Shown: piece by piece, positions 11,313-21,387 of the stretch
Position numbering within the stretch: the stretch's first letter is position 1
How the letters are laid out: each line of letters begins with the position of its first letter
Made by a program: the position numbers and the translations under genes
From: Ypsolopha sequella
Lineage: Eukaryota; Arthropoda; Insecta; Lepidoptera; Ypsolophidae
Direction: 5' to 3'
Length of the DNA: 64,000 nucleotides
Assembly: GCA_934047225.1 (NCBI GenBank)
Contig: OW204004.1
Location: forward strand, 9,924,401-9,988,400
The notes under the pieces: generated by a model
The model's database searches: none
The model's input: the letters and a program-made list of their open reading frames with translations, nothing else
What the model was told of the DNA's origin: nothing

Positions 11313-11855
11313 CATTTTTTTAATTTGTCCATTTTTCGAATAAATTAAGTGGTACATTATAAGCATCCTTTTTGAAATGTGACCCTTTGCACGACAACAC
11401 GTTCCCGCCGATGTAACCATTGTAAAGCAAAAAAGGTCAACAAAATCCCAAAACGCGTGTCCAACACCGGGGGTCCGCTAGACCCCATTTTTGTTTAAAC
11501 ACAGTCATTCACACTCAGGCACCGTAATTTATGCAGTGTGGTCAGGTTAATTAAGGTTAATTTTGGTGTAAATTTATTTCCATTTTCAACAGGCTCGGTG
11601 TAGGTCTGTGTGACGTCCATTAAAATTTATTATGCTTGCTTTTAGTCTAATCCGTTTATTCGTGTTTGGCAATGTATAAAGGGTCCTTATGATCTAAAGG
11701 ATTCCCGAAAAATAATGGAGAAATCTACTAAATATCTGTGTAACATAGGCGTATGTAGGTGAATCAAACGAAAATAAAAAGTCCCCTAAATATTAGGTAT
11801 AATTTATAGTAATTAAAGTTTGAGAAACGATGTTTTAGACTTCTATAGAGACCAG

Positions 11856-12087
11856 AGGGCCTATTATGTATGTTTAGTTGCCATCTGGACTTGGTGTCTA
11901 TCATCAAAAACATAGATACACTATCGAATTCCGATTTTATAAGGATATGTTCGCACTTGAAGTGACGACACAGTTCGTAAATAGTTCAATACCGACTAAA
12001 GGCAATTTTGAAAGTTCCGTTTTTAGCTATGTTTTTGATGATAGGCACCTAGTCCAGTTGGCAATTAAAGATACAGAATACAGGGGC
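11856..12087. mobile_element. Foldback MITE, GTTGCCAACTG family, copy 2
   Basis: GGGCCTATTATGTATGTTTAG, TTGCCATCTGGACTTGGTGT and CATCAAAAACATAGATACAC on the left. GTTTTTGATGATAGGCACC, AGTCCAGTTGGCAATTAAAG on the right. The interior TTCGCACTTGAAGTGACGAC is shared with copy 1. A 90-codon frame across it has no counterpart in copy 1. Confidence 0.7.
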
Positions 12088-12604
12088 AGGACGGCGACTA
12101 TGGCGCGTGTGCAAAAATTGCGAAAGCAGAAAAACCAATCATTTCCGTAGAAAATCCCTTGTAAAATCACTCGAAATCTGCCGTAGCAAATTTTTTCGCA
12201 CTTGCCAGAATCACGGCCCTGGTAGGGCTTTATCTTCTTTGTTATTAATTTTTTATCCCTCTTGATTCACGAAATCGATTCAGGGACTTAACTAAAACGA
12301 ATGAAACGGAACTCTTTTTGAAACAATTTTCACTTTATTTTGAATCTTTCATTTCAAAATAAAACCGAAATCGCATCAGCTGAAAGATAAAACTGAACAT
12401 AATTTATAATTTAAATCCAATTAAAGTTAAGCTATCAAAGAGGATTATGAAGCTTATTCCTGCAAAGGACGGTTTGATTAATTTTAGAGTGCTTTCAACA
12501 GTCCTTTACCGCTAAAAGTAAGACCAGGAAAAGGGCAAAATTACTACAAAAGGGTGAGAACAAAATTGGTCAACTATTAAAATTCTCGAGGGTATTTATT
12601 AAAT

Positions 12605-12710
12605 TAGTGGCAAAGTTACATAAAATACTGTTGTAGTTACATAAAATACTGATCTAATTACATAAAATACTGATCCAATTATAAAATACTGTTGTAATGT
12701 TTGTATTTTA
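12605..12710. repeat. About 22-bp imperfect tandem repeat
   Basis: The unit AAAATACTG preceded by TTACATA or TTATA is repeated four to five times (ACATAAAATACTGTTGTAGT, ACATAAAATACTGATCTAAT, and so on). Confidence 0.7.
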
Positions 12711-13324
12711 AAATACCTACCCATCAAATGGAAAATAAAACATAGAAGAAGCGTTTCTAAAAGTGTCATTCAATAATGGTGCCAGGCACTCAAAAGGGCA
12801 ATCGGCCATACCGTGTGTCATGCGGTTCATAGCCAAAGACAGTGAGAGATATTGGAGCCGTCGCCATAGTAAACTGTGTTCAACACAGTTAAAAATCTTC
12901 TATGTTTTTTTCATTCGTAGCCCATACAAGCGCTGAAAAACTAACAAACTTGAACATTTGTATTGTTACACGAGATTTTATACATTTAGATTTTACCCGT
13001 GTAAGAAAACGTTTGTATATCTTCTCATTTTACTTTTTGTGTTTCCTTCTTTTGTACTTATTATCTATGGATTTTCTCAAAATTCAAAATATGAAAGAAT
13101 GGCGAAGTGAGGGTTAGAAAAGAAATGTCAGAAATAACAACTAATATTTTATCAAAGAAAATAATTTTGAAATGCTGAATTGTTTAAAAAATTAATCAAA
13201 ACGGAGTATCCGAAACTTGTTTTCCAAGAAGTTTACTAAGTTAAATTTCAGAAACGGACGGCAGGTAACGTTTTGATATCATTTGTTTTGTTACTTGGCA
13301 GCCTTGTTTATATTTAGGGATTAA
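12711..13324. other. No recognisable feature
   Basis: AT-rich. A 71-codon frame near 12902-13117 is rich in F, L and Y codons, as random AT-rich DNA would be. Not called as a gene. Confidence 0.35.
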
Positions 13325-13390
13325 CCTATTTAAGATGTGCATTTCCCTAAACCTAACCTAACCTAACCTATTTAAGATGTGCATTTCTAC
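13325..13390. repeat. Interstitial CCTAA run between two direct repeats
   Basis: CCTAACCTAACCTAACCTA at about 13353 is four units of the insect telomere repeat (TTAGG on the other strand). On each side lies CCTATTTAAGATGTGCATTTC. The run may be chance or a small scar of telomere-sequence insertion. Confidence 0.5.
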
Positions 13391-13468
13391 ATTGCAGTAA
13401 TTCATTAATTTTAATTGAAAGATCGAGAGCGAAGAAAGAAAATTGTTCGAAAATATCCGGACCGTTTT

Positions 13469-13584
13469 GTCCTATATAAAGGACGTACACGAGATTCAAG
13501 ATGAGTAAGATAAGTACTCACGGTGCAAGAAAAATGTAAATAATAATATTAAGCGGAATTTAAGAATTGTCCTATATAAAGGAC
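13469..13584. promoter_or_regulatory. TATA-like palindrome, two copies 100 bp apart
   Basis: GTCCTATATAAAGGAC occurs at 13469-13484 and again at 13569-13584, exactly 100 bp apart. Each has GTCC/GGAC arms around a TATATAAA core that would pass as a TATA box. I see no gene start downstream, so regulatory use is only a possibility. Confidence 0.3.
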
Positions 13585-13888
13585 ATTACAAAAAGTATAT
13601 TTTGAGAAAATTCAGGATTGAATTTTAATGTGATTGTTAAAATTTTTTTTACTTAGCATCTGTCTTTATTTTATACTAGTAGAGTTGTTTCCTTTTTTTT
13701 TGTTTTTTTTTTTTAATTCTGAGGAGGGATTTTCTTTTTTTTGTGTCGTAAAGGTTTTCTTAATTTACTTAATAAATTAAGTGGCGCTCAACGTTTCTTT
13801 TGTTTATACATTTGTAGCATAAATCCAAAAATAAGTCTAACCGGAAGTAATAATCTCGTAACAGTATCACGCCTGTATAATTTGAACT

Positions 13889-13995
13889 CTGAAAAATACT
13901 TCACCACTGCGCTCACCAACCCGCCTGCCCAGTATGAGCAATATTTTTTCCAGGAGGACTGAAATATTGGAAAGGCTTTTGTCCTGCGGTGAACG
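13889..13995 (+). mobile_element. Decayed LINE 3' end
   Basis: Frame encodes TALTNPPAQY and, after a shift, FQED and GKAF, matching the block at 31690-31815 (PTRLPSV, FFQDDRREW, GKAYVQQWTN). The closing AGCTGATGAATT corresponds to AGGCTGATGGATGG there. Confidence 0.5.
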
Positions 13996-14298
13996 AATCA
14001 AGCTGATGAATTTGTAATTGTGAATTTTTAGCTGAGCTGAGTTTTCTGGCTGTATAAATAAGGTCTGGGAGATTATCAAATTATCTGATATTTATACAAA
14101 AAGAAACAATATTATTCTGATTGTGATCATGATTTATTATAACAGAACGATCGAAACGTCAAGAACAGAGGTATCTTTTATAGTATAATTATGAAACTAC
14201 TCAAACTCAAACGTTTATTGCAATCTAAGTGTATACAGATCTTGTAAATATTTGTTCATGCTTATGACTTAGATGCCTATTTTATAGGCGTTGCAAAT

Positions 14299-14523
14299 TT
14301 GGAACACAACTTAAAGCTAACAAATTATCTTAGATTAAATTAACATTATATCATTGCAGTATAGAAACGCAGAAAGAAAAGTAAATCTGGATGTGAGGAG
14401 CTCTGAACCGGGAACCGTGAGCTCCTCACATCCAGATTTACTTTCCTTTCTGCGTTTCTATACTGCAATGATATAATGTTAATTTAATCTAAGATAATTT
14501 GTTAGCTTTAAGTTGTGTTCCAA
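14299..14523. repeat. Long near-perfect hairpin, 105-bp arms
   Basis: Left arm 14299-14403 starts TTGGAACACAACTTAAAGC and ends GTGAGGAGCTC. Right arm 14419-14523 is its reverse complement, with one mismatch seen (AGAAAGAAAAG against AGAAAGGAAAG). The loop is 15 nt. No target duplication or family copy was found in the window. Such near-identity means a recent origin or conversion between arms. A transcript would fold into a long double strand. Confidence 0.85.
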
Positions 14524-15375
14524 ATGTTAATATAATATATAGATATAATGTTAATTTATATCTCCTTGCGATGGATAAATCGCCAAGTGTTCAAACATAG
14601 AAATTTATTTCTGTCATAGTATCTTAGATTAATTAAATATTTACTACATTACATACAACTATAAATTATCATACTATAAATTACTACTACTACATTCAAC
14701 ATTAGGGTAAAATAAAAAAAAAACACAATAAAAAGGGGTCATTCATTATTCTATTAAGAAATCGTCAACCGAGTAGTAACATTTTTTTATTAGATAATTT
14801 TTGATATTATTTGAGAAAATGTGTTCTTTTTCTTCTGATTTGAAATTGTCGGGTATTTTATTATTCATTTTTATTGCCAATTGAAGTACTCGTAGGTTAC
14901 ATTATCAAAATGTATGTGTTAAAAGGAAGCAATTCTCAAGAAAACAACTCACGTAGCGCAGACATGCCCGATCTCTAGAAATTATCTATCGTTCGTTGCA
15001 AACAAGACGTTACATAAGATGCGAGAAAGATGCGGAAAATCTTTCAGGAAAATTGAATTTGCAATATTTTCCGACTTCCAACCGCAGCTTGGCGGCTGCA
15101 CCTAATTTAAAATGTTCAAGTTCGTCAGTGGTTTTCCACTTGAAGGTTCTAACTGTTAACTGAATGTATTTACATATGTTTTTCTAGGAAAGTGAAGTTA
15201 GCTGCGTTTGAACTGAATACTTCTTTGTCCGCATCTCATGTTCAGAACTTGTAGTTCACTTTCGGTACGAGGTTTATAACGAAGGGTAATTTGATTTCTG
15301 ATTATTAAGTTTTTTAATAATTATTTATTTTAGTAATGACCAACTAGTTTCTTTTTTTTTCATCAATGATAACAC

Positions 15376-15599
15376 AATGAGCGTTTTTCCTTATGTCATA
15401 TTTAGTTTTAAATACGATTCCTAGATGGCACTGTCGTATTCTTTAGCAACAGAATCAAAGACAAAATTTGCAACGATTCCAAGCAAACGAATAACCACAT
15501 TGGCATTGATTGTTACGAAACACATTTTATGGTGACATGTACAGCGCCATCTGGAGGAAAGCTAAGAATAAAAAAAAAACAACGAGAAAAACGCTCATT
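15376..15599. mobile_element. MITE with AATGAGCGTTTTT ends
   Basis: Left end AATGAGCGTTTTTCCTTATG, right end inverted as AATGAGCGTTTTTCTCGTTG. Inside, AGATGGCACTGTCG on the left faces CAGCGCCATCTGGAGG on the right. No second copy in the window; the duplication is unclear. Confidence 0.6.
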
Positions 15600-15753
15600 A
15601 CATGACGTTTTAATGGTATCAATAAACGTTGCAAGGTTTGTTTAGATATCGGGTTATACTTAGGTAGCTACTTTTTATACAAGTGTAGTAGATACATATA
15701 TGTATAAACCTACTATAGGTATATATGAGCGGGCGGGTTTGTATTGAAGTTGA

Positions 15754-16005
15754 AAGTTGAAGTGGCAGTGGACTGGCCATATTTGTCGCCGACGTGTTAA
15801 CCGTTGGGGCCGTAAGGCATTGGAATGAAGACCACGTACAGCAAAGCGCAGCGTAGGCCGCCCTCGTGCCCGCTGGACTGACGATCTGAAGGCCGTAGCG
15901 GGTGGCGGCAGGATGAGGATGACTGAGGACCGCCAAGAGTGGCGTAATATTGGGGAGGCCTATGTCCAGCAGTGGACGAATACGGGCTGATGGATGGATG
16001 GATGG
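15754..16005 (+). pseudogene. RTE-like LINE ORF C-terminus with GATG tail
   Basis: Frame 15760-15990 reads KWQWTGHICRRRVNRWG, a stop in place of W, then RPRTAKRSVGRPRARWTDDL, AGGGRMR, EDRQEWRNIGEAYVQQWTN and a TGA stop. This K/RWxGH...RRSxGRPxxRWxDDL...EAYVQQWT pattern closes ORF2 of RTE-clade LINEs in Lepidoptera. A GATGGATGGATGG tail follows at once, as expected of RTE 3' ends. It is a 5'-truncated, dead copy. Confidence 0.75.
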
Positions 16006-16473
16006 GTTTGTATTAAAAAAAAGTTAAACGGATGCGCTGCGCATTACTGTATGGACTAAAAAGTATCCGTATAAATAAATCTTTGAAAGCGTGTTACATC
16101 ACGACGATATCCTTCTACACCAATAGCCAACGTAAAGAAAGCTACCTACGATCAATAACTTGCACTAAATAAAACGTATAGCAGAATTGTTTTTCTTGGC
16201 TGTCAGAAACATTTGTTAACTTAATCGATCGGCTTTTAATTAACAAAGGATTCAGCTTAAATTTTTCATCAGACTTCAAAAGAGAATTTTCAATTTATCA
16301 CGATTTTGTTTCTCGGAAAACCTTGAATTTTTTATGAAACCCTGAAATGAAATGAAATATATTTAATGAATTGAAATATATTTATTTGTGTTATGTATAT
16401 AAATATAGTATATTTTATTTTTATGAGCTTTTGATTATTTATTGTTATTAAAACAATTTAAAAAAATTATAAC

Positions 16474-16517
16474 TCGACATATTTCGGCCCTCGGTATGGG
16501 GCCGTTATCAGCCGAAT
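16474..16517 (-). ncRNA. Hammerhead-ribozyme-like motif
   Basis: Minus strand: TTCGG, CTGATAA, CGGCCCC...GGGCC, GAAATATGTCGAG. It differs from the core CTGATGA by one base. The upstream flank GAGCTTTTGATTATT...TTATTAAAACAATT is shared with 54700-54740, but there the motif lies in the opposite orientation. A likely terminal fragment of a Penelope-like or foldback element. Confidence 0.3.
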
Positions 16518-16683
16518 GTAAAAAAAATACTGACATATAATTTAGGTATGATAATAAAAAAGTAAAAAAAAAAATGTTATTTATGTATATCAGATACCCA
16601 TATCGGTTTTAATGTAATATAATTAAATAATCTAATAATATTAAATGTCTAAATAATAATATGGGGAAATACACAAAAACCTG

Positions 16684-16732
16684 TTAAGAGCGGTTTTGCA
16701 GCCGGATTGTGAAAAACCCGCCTTTTTTTAAA
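16684..16732. mobile_element. End of MITE family TTAA-3
   Basis: TTAAGAGCGGTTTTGCAGCC, GGATTGTGAAAAACCCGCC: the same terminus as at 61319 and, inverted, at 61673. Only this end is present. Confidence 0.6.
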
Positions 16733-16764
16733 TCAAAATTTTTTAAATTCTTATGTAATTTCTT

Positions 16765-17060
16765 TTGTGTATGAAAGAGTCAACATTAATCTAACAACAA
16801 CATTAATGTAGTTTTTTGTAACTGTCAGCTGTAAAAAAATATTACGAATCTTATCATGGAAATGGATAGCATTTAAGACGAACTGTTTTTAATCAAACTG
16901 AAAATAAAAACAAAATTTAATACGTAGGTGTAAAACCTTGAAATCAAATTTCAAACAAAAAACTAATAATCGAAATAGCTATTGAATTACAGGAATTATG
17001 AACTCATGAATCTGTAAGAAAATTTCAGCAATTTCATATGTAAATACCTATTATTTCTAC
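16765..17060 (+). repeat. Unclassified 300-bp repeat, copy 1
   Basis: Shares with 28200-28500 (same strand) and 32440-32715 (opposite strand) the blocks GTCAGCTGTAAAAAA, ATTACGAATCTTATCATGGA, GACGAACTGTTTTT, TAAAACCTTGAAAT and AATAGCTATTGAAT. No terminal repeats or coding capacity seen. Confidence 0.7.
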
Positions 17061-17599
17061 AATTGTATTCAGGATTGCCAAAACAAAATGGAAGCATGAC
17101 AGTAGATTTTGCGTTCGATTTCTCCAGAGGCCGCCTTTGTTTGCTGTCTCCCTCAAACATACACGCTTCACATCTACCAAGGAGTTAGGAGTGACTGAAT
17201 TACCTGATATTGGCTTGAAACAAATCGTTACCTTCTACATAAAGCTGTATTTCAATGACGAGGATCTTAAATAAAGAAAGAGTTGAGCCTAAGCTTATTT
17301 GAAAAATTAGATTTACTTTTCATTTAACCGAACTGACAGTGAAATTTGATTAGAAACTGGATTATAAATTGATGTTTAAATATTGAGGCTCGTATTGACA
17401 GCTCAGAGTCGATATTACGCAAAAGAGTAGCCATGAGGGACAGTGCCAGCAGCCTTCTCAACACCGTATTGGATCAGATGGATTGTCCAGTTGTGTGGCA
17501 CTGGTACCTTAAAAACATTATGGTAATTAATTCTGCTATTAAGGACCAACTTAACTTGACACTTATGGTCTATTAAACTCTTTGTATTCTAAGGGTCTA

Positions 17600-17884
17600 A
17601 TTAGGTTGGTAGTATAGAACTTCCTAATTTTCAGATTTTTTTCAATGTCTGTGCTATAAGAACTACATATAAACGAAATTTCAAGTTTCTAAGTTAACTG
17701 GAAGTGCCCTGTAGGTTTTCATGGTGAGCAAATTTGTATGAAATTGATTATGTAAAGTGTAATTACTTTTTTTTCTTAAAGTTAGAAGCTTGATTTTTTT
17801 ACAGCACCATGGGGTTACAGAATTCTGTAATAGTTATCAGTTTCAACTTGATATCTCATATGGGGCCCGAGCAAAAGGGTCTCA

Positions 17885-17915
<31 letters not shown>

Positions 17916-17978
17916 AACGGACAACAAAGTGGCGCTAAAAGGATTCCGGTTTTTCATTTTGAGGTACGGAACCCTAAT
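17600..17978 (+). repeat. GGGTTCCGTA-type repeat, 3' variant
   Basis: Ends GGTACGGAACCCTAATAAA, preceded by a (GACA)n run at about 17887 and GGACAACAAAGTGGCGCTA. The middle CTGGAAGTGCCC, GTTTTCATGGTGAG matches the minus-strand copy at 49857-50320. The head motif is not clear here. Confidence 0.6.
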
Positions 17979-18176
17979 AAAGCAAATATTTACCTGAACT
18001 TATACTAAAGTTAAATCATTTGATCATTCACCTTTATAATTACAGAACTATTAATAAGGAATAGAAATGCCATGAAAGCCGTGACTGCGACGCACCGATT
18101 CGATCAATACGTCAAGACATAACCCGCGGGCCTCTCATTTCTCAACCGAACGTGTTAGAACAAACATATTGTAAAA

Positions 18177-18256
18177 ATGGTGTATTGCAGCGTGAAAAAT
18201 TGTTCAAACTATTTAAATAACGTAAATAAGACATTCAAAGGAACTTTATTTCACTC
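18177..18256 (+). CDS. Putative first exon of a THAP-domain protein
   Basis: ATG opens MVYCSVKNCSNYLNNVNKTF, followed by KGTLFHS, then a strong splice donor (CTC|GTAAGTAA) at 18257, leaving phase 2. The C-x4-C pair near the N-terminus and the LFHS segment match the start of the THAP zinc finger (C2CH DNA-binding domain), whose first intron often lies here. THAP domains occur in host regulators and in P-element-like transposases. I did not find the second exon (the part with the invariant W and the C-x2-H pair) before the next repeats. It may be outside the window, or this may be a lone fragment. Start choice: the first in-frame ATG, with AAAAATGG context. Confidence 0.5.
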
Positions 18257-19080
18257 GTAAGTAATTTAAACATGTATTTACGTGATATTTACAGAATAAA
18301 CCTCGCGGTAAATAAAATTTCAACCTTACCATGAAATATTTAGCGTTGTAGCGAGTAGCGTTGAAATTAGACAATATTTTGTCCATTGCAGGTAATAAAG
18401 AATGTCACACATTGAGTTAGAATATTAACACCGCAATGTATATTTTTTCAAACATTATCAACACGGACCTAATTGTGTCATAGTGCGGCCACTGGTCATA
18501 GCTTTTTACACACATTGGCACAGTGCCATAACGCGTTTCATTGAAATATGGTGTTATTTTGGCTGTATGGAGACGAGTGAATCTATGTGTGCGCCGCGTA
18601 TGTTTACTAACTGGGTTATTCCAAAAAGTGGAGACACCGATGCTGTTTGTGTCACGCCATCCACGTGTTTATAATCAAAACACCCTCCTTCGTGGAAACT
18701 GCTGACTGTCAAAAATAGCGAGGAATGCTGACTCTCCATTCGTTATTACCTCCATGACGCACAAACATACCAACTGGTATTGTTATTGTCACCAAACTTT
18801 TGACTTTCGGACCAAATTATGAAGTTTACTGTTTTGCGGTTGTTACTGAGGGATTTTGTATATTACGAACGTTGGATGTAACTCTTTGGTTTTAAAGTTT
18901 GGTAGTAAAGTTGGATTTCCTTCCTTACAATGAATTTCGCTTGATAAAATATGCTTTGTTTCCTTGACCAAAAATCTTTGGAAATGTTCCAATTAATTTT
19001 GGGATTCTTTTGAAGAAAACTATTTAGCCAAGAGTAGGCTGCGCTTACGCATTATTGGTCCCATAACCTACTCATTAAAT
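18257..19080. other. Intron-like or intergenic sequence after the THAP exon
   Basis: Begins with the splice donor of the THAP exon. No acceptor followed by a THAP-like continuation was found. Mostly AT-rich, with no repeat recognised. Confidence 0.3.
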
Positions 19081-19390
19081 AAAAACGGGCCGAGTGCGAG
19101 TTGGACTCGCGCACAAAGGGTACCGTACTACCACACAAAACGGGTACGGAACCCTCAAAACATGACAAATAATTTCGCTTGCAGTTATGAGTGCCAACTT
19201 AACTTGACACTTACGATCTATTAAACTCTATGTATGTAAAGGGTCTGAGTTGCTCCTAGATGACTTCTTAAATAAATAAATATTTGTAATGTTTCTGTGT
19301 AAGAGAGACAGACAAACAGACAGACAGACGGAAAATATAGTGATCCTATAAGGGTTCCGTTTTTTCATTTTGAGGTACGGAACGCTAAAA
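19081..19390 (+). repeat. GGGTTCCGTA-type repeat, complete head and tail
   Basis: Head AAAACGGGCCGAGTGCGAGT, TTGGACTCGCGCACAAAGGG; tail (GACA)n near 19313, then ATAAGGGTTCCG and GAGGTACGGAACGCTAAAA. Confidence 0.65.
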
Positions 19391-19455
19391 CACAAGTTCA
19401 GCTGCCGTAACTTATTTTTACTTATCTTTCCTTGTTAAAAAAAATACATATCATA

Positions 19456-19760
19456 ACAAGATGAATCCCCAAGGCGGTGTTAGAGGTGTTACCAAGTGTG
19501 AACTTTAAAATGCAAGTCACAGTCCACACTTGGTAGACCCGTGTTTAACCGACGATTATTATGTCCCAACGTGATGAGTAGTGAGCTTTATCGCCATACT
19601 TCGGGCACAAATGCACGCTTTTTTTTGGGCATGCAGGTTTCCTTGCGATGTTTGACTTCACCCTGCAGCAAGTGGTGAGTGAGAACAAATATTATGTACA
19701 AAAATTTCAAAAATCTTATTGATCTCAAAATTGAGAGGCCAGCGTTCTACATATAAACTA
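19456..19760 (-). mobile_element. tRNA-derived SINE, minus strand
   Basis: Read on plus: AAGATGAATCCCCAAGGCGG, ATGCAAGTCACAGTCCACAC, GTCCCAACGTGATGAG, CTTCGGGCACAAATG, then the inverted tRNA-like head AATTGAGAGGCCAGCGTTCT. All blocks of the copy at 2765 are present in reverse. The B box is decayed. Confidence 0.75.
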
Positions 19761-19860
19761 TGATTAAATTTATTTTATTTTTATTTTATTATTCCGTTAA
19801 CGTACATATAGATATAGAAGTCATTTAATTCGGGCATAATTGTCTTTTTTTTTGCGGTTT

Positions 19861-19980
19861 TTTAGGGTTCCGTACCCAAAGGGTAAATCGGAGCCCTATT
19901 AACGTCACTCCGCTGTCCGTTTGTCTGTTCGTATGTCACGGGTTTTTTTCAGGGGGGGCCTCATACACGAAAATGGAGCT
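19861..19980 (-). repeat. GGGTTCCGTA-type repeat, truncated
   Basis: TTTAGGGTTCCGTACCCAAA, then GGAGCCCTATTAACGTCACT, CCGCTGTCCGTTTGTCTG: the tail half on the minus strand, ending abruptly in a poly-G/T stretch. Confidence 0.55.
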
Positions 19981-20069
19981 CAAAAAAATTTTTTTTTCTT
20001 ACCCTAGCATGTGGCGTGTCCTTCTCTGGAGCTTATTAAGTAGAGTAAAAATATATATATATATATATA

Positions 20070-20331
20070 CAACGTGTAACAGAAAGGTGTAATCATAGTT
20101 GAAGAGCTTATTCAGTCAATGTTATAGAACAACTTTTACTATGGAGCCAATCCTGAAATCTCAAAAAAACATTCTGCTCTTCCATACATTTCGGCCGAGC
20201 GGCATTGCATTTTTCTATGAAACAGTAACTTTTTTTTTCCAGACACAGGTTTTGTTCCATAGTAAAAGTTGTTCTATACCATTGACTGAATAAGCTCTTC
20301 AAATATGGTAACACCTTTCTGTTACACGTTG
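20070..20331. mobile_element. MITE, CAACGTGT family, TA target, copy 1
   Basis: Arms longer than 70 bp: CAACGTGTAACAGAAAGGTG, TTGAAGAGCTTATTCAGTCA, ATAGAACAACTTTTACTATG on the left, their inverses on the right. TA flanks both ends. The second copy is at 48453-48716. Confidence 0.8.
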
Positions 20332-20335
20332 TATA

Positions 20336-20576
20336 CAAGGTGACTTTTTGATCATCGTCCAAATTCATACTGGAGGTTTGATAAGTGATCAGCATCATGA
20401 ATCAATAACAGTTTTTGTGAAATCCGTACAATGAAATTTCGACTTCCCATAGTAATTCCCAGTCCTGAGTGAATCACTATGGGGAGTCGTAATTTCATTT
20501 TATGAATTTTATAAAAATCGTTATTGGTTGATGATACTGATCACTTACCAAGGCTCAAGTATGAATTTGGACGATG
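20336..20576. mobile_element. MITE, CAAGGTG family, copy 2, abutting the previous MITE
   Basis: Begins CAAGGTGACTTTTTGATCAT directly after TATA that also bounds the CAACGTGT MITE. The right end (GTATGAATTTGGACGATG) is mutated compared with the expected GACACCTTG. The interior matches 9819-10064. Confidence 0.7.
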
Positions 20577-20747
20577 TTCACAAATTCACCTATATTTACG
20601 GGATCTATCTCAAAGGCCAAAGCAGTTAGGAATTTGAATTTGAAAGAAACCGACTTTGGAAAAGAAACATTTTGTATGAAAATGTCTGCTTTGGGGCATG
20701 CTAGCATGCCTTGGTGCCACACAATTTTTGTTTTCATTATCCATCCA

Positions 20748-20995
20748 TCAGCCTAGTTCGTCCACTGCTGGACATAAGCCTTTCCAGGACTTTGCCACAC
20801 ACGCTGGGCAGGCGGGTTGGTGAGCGCAGTGCCGGAACCCTTGCACCAGTGACGCTCCTGCCCGTCACCAGTCTGTTCCATATAAGGCCCGGCTATTAGG
20901 GATGGATATACCACCATACATCGGTCCCAGGCATGGTGCCCTCCTGGTTTTTTGCCTGTGAGCTGTCCTGTTACTCTCACCCGAATTACTGCGAC
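20748..20995 (-). mobile_element. LINE 3' end, minus strand
   Basis: Plus strand starts ATCCATCCATCAGCCTAGTT, CGTCCACTGCTGGACATAAG, then CACACGCTGGGCAGGCGGGT and CCATGCCTGGGACCGATG in inverse. This is the same element end as 31545-31835 (plus) and 44473-44615 (minus). Minus-strand peptide pieces are TNPPAQRVWQ, GKAYVQQWTN. The central CCGGGAGTGGCAAAG segment is deleted here. Confidence 0.7.
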
Positions 20996-21387
20996 GGGGT
21001 CTCCAAGTAGTTGTTTTCAATATTGTTTTTTATTATTTTCATATTTTTTACTAGTCATACACTCAGAACATTTAAATAAATGTTCTGTGGTCATACATAA
21101 CAATGTCATTGCTTTTCCAGCGAAAAGTTCTAACCACGCCTCTGGTATAACATTCGAGAGTATTTAAAATTCCAAGCCACGTACGAAAATATAATTTACC
21201 CACCTACACGAAAGTTAAAATAGCATGGCGGCGTTTTCACAGCTTATTAACATACTGAGGGTCCTTAGATGGGGGCCAAAAGTTTTAGAATACACTGGAA
21301 ATGTTGCCGACATACTTGTATTTTGTGGGGACAAACATGCAGAATTTTACGCATAAACTTTTTATAAACAAGCCTCTATGCCTATAC

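Noticed and set aside
11878..12150. 90-codon frame as a gene
   Set aside because: It spans a foldback MITE; the sister copy at 9498 does not keep the frame.
20099..20398. Overlapping open frames on both strands as genes
   Set aside because: They are produced by the long inverted arms of the CAACGTGT MITE, which read similarly on both strands.
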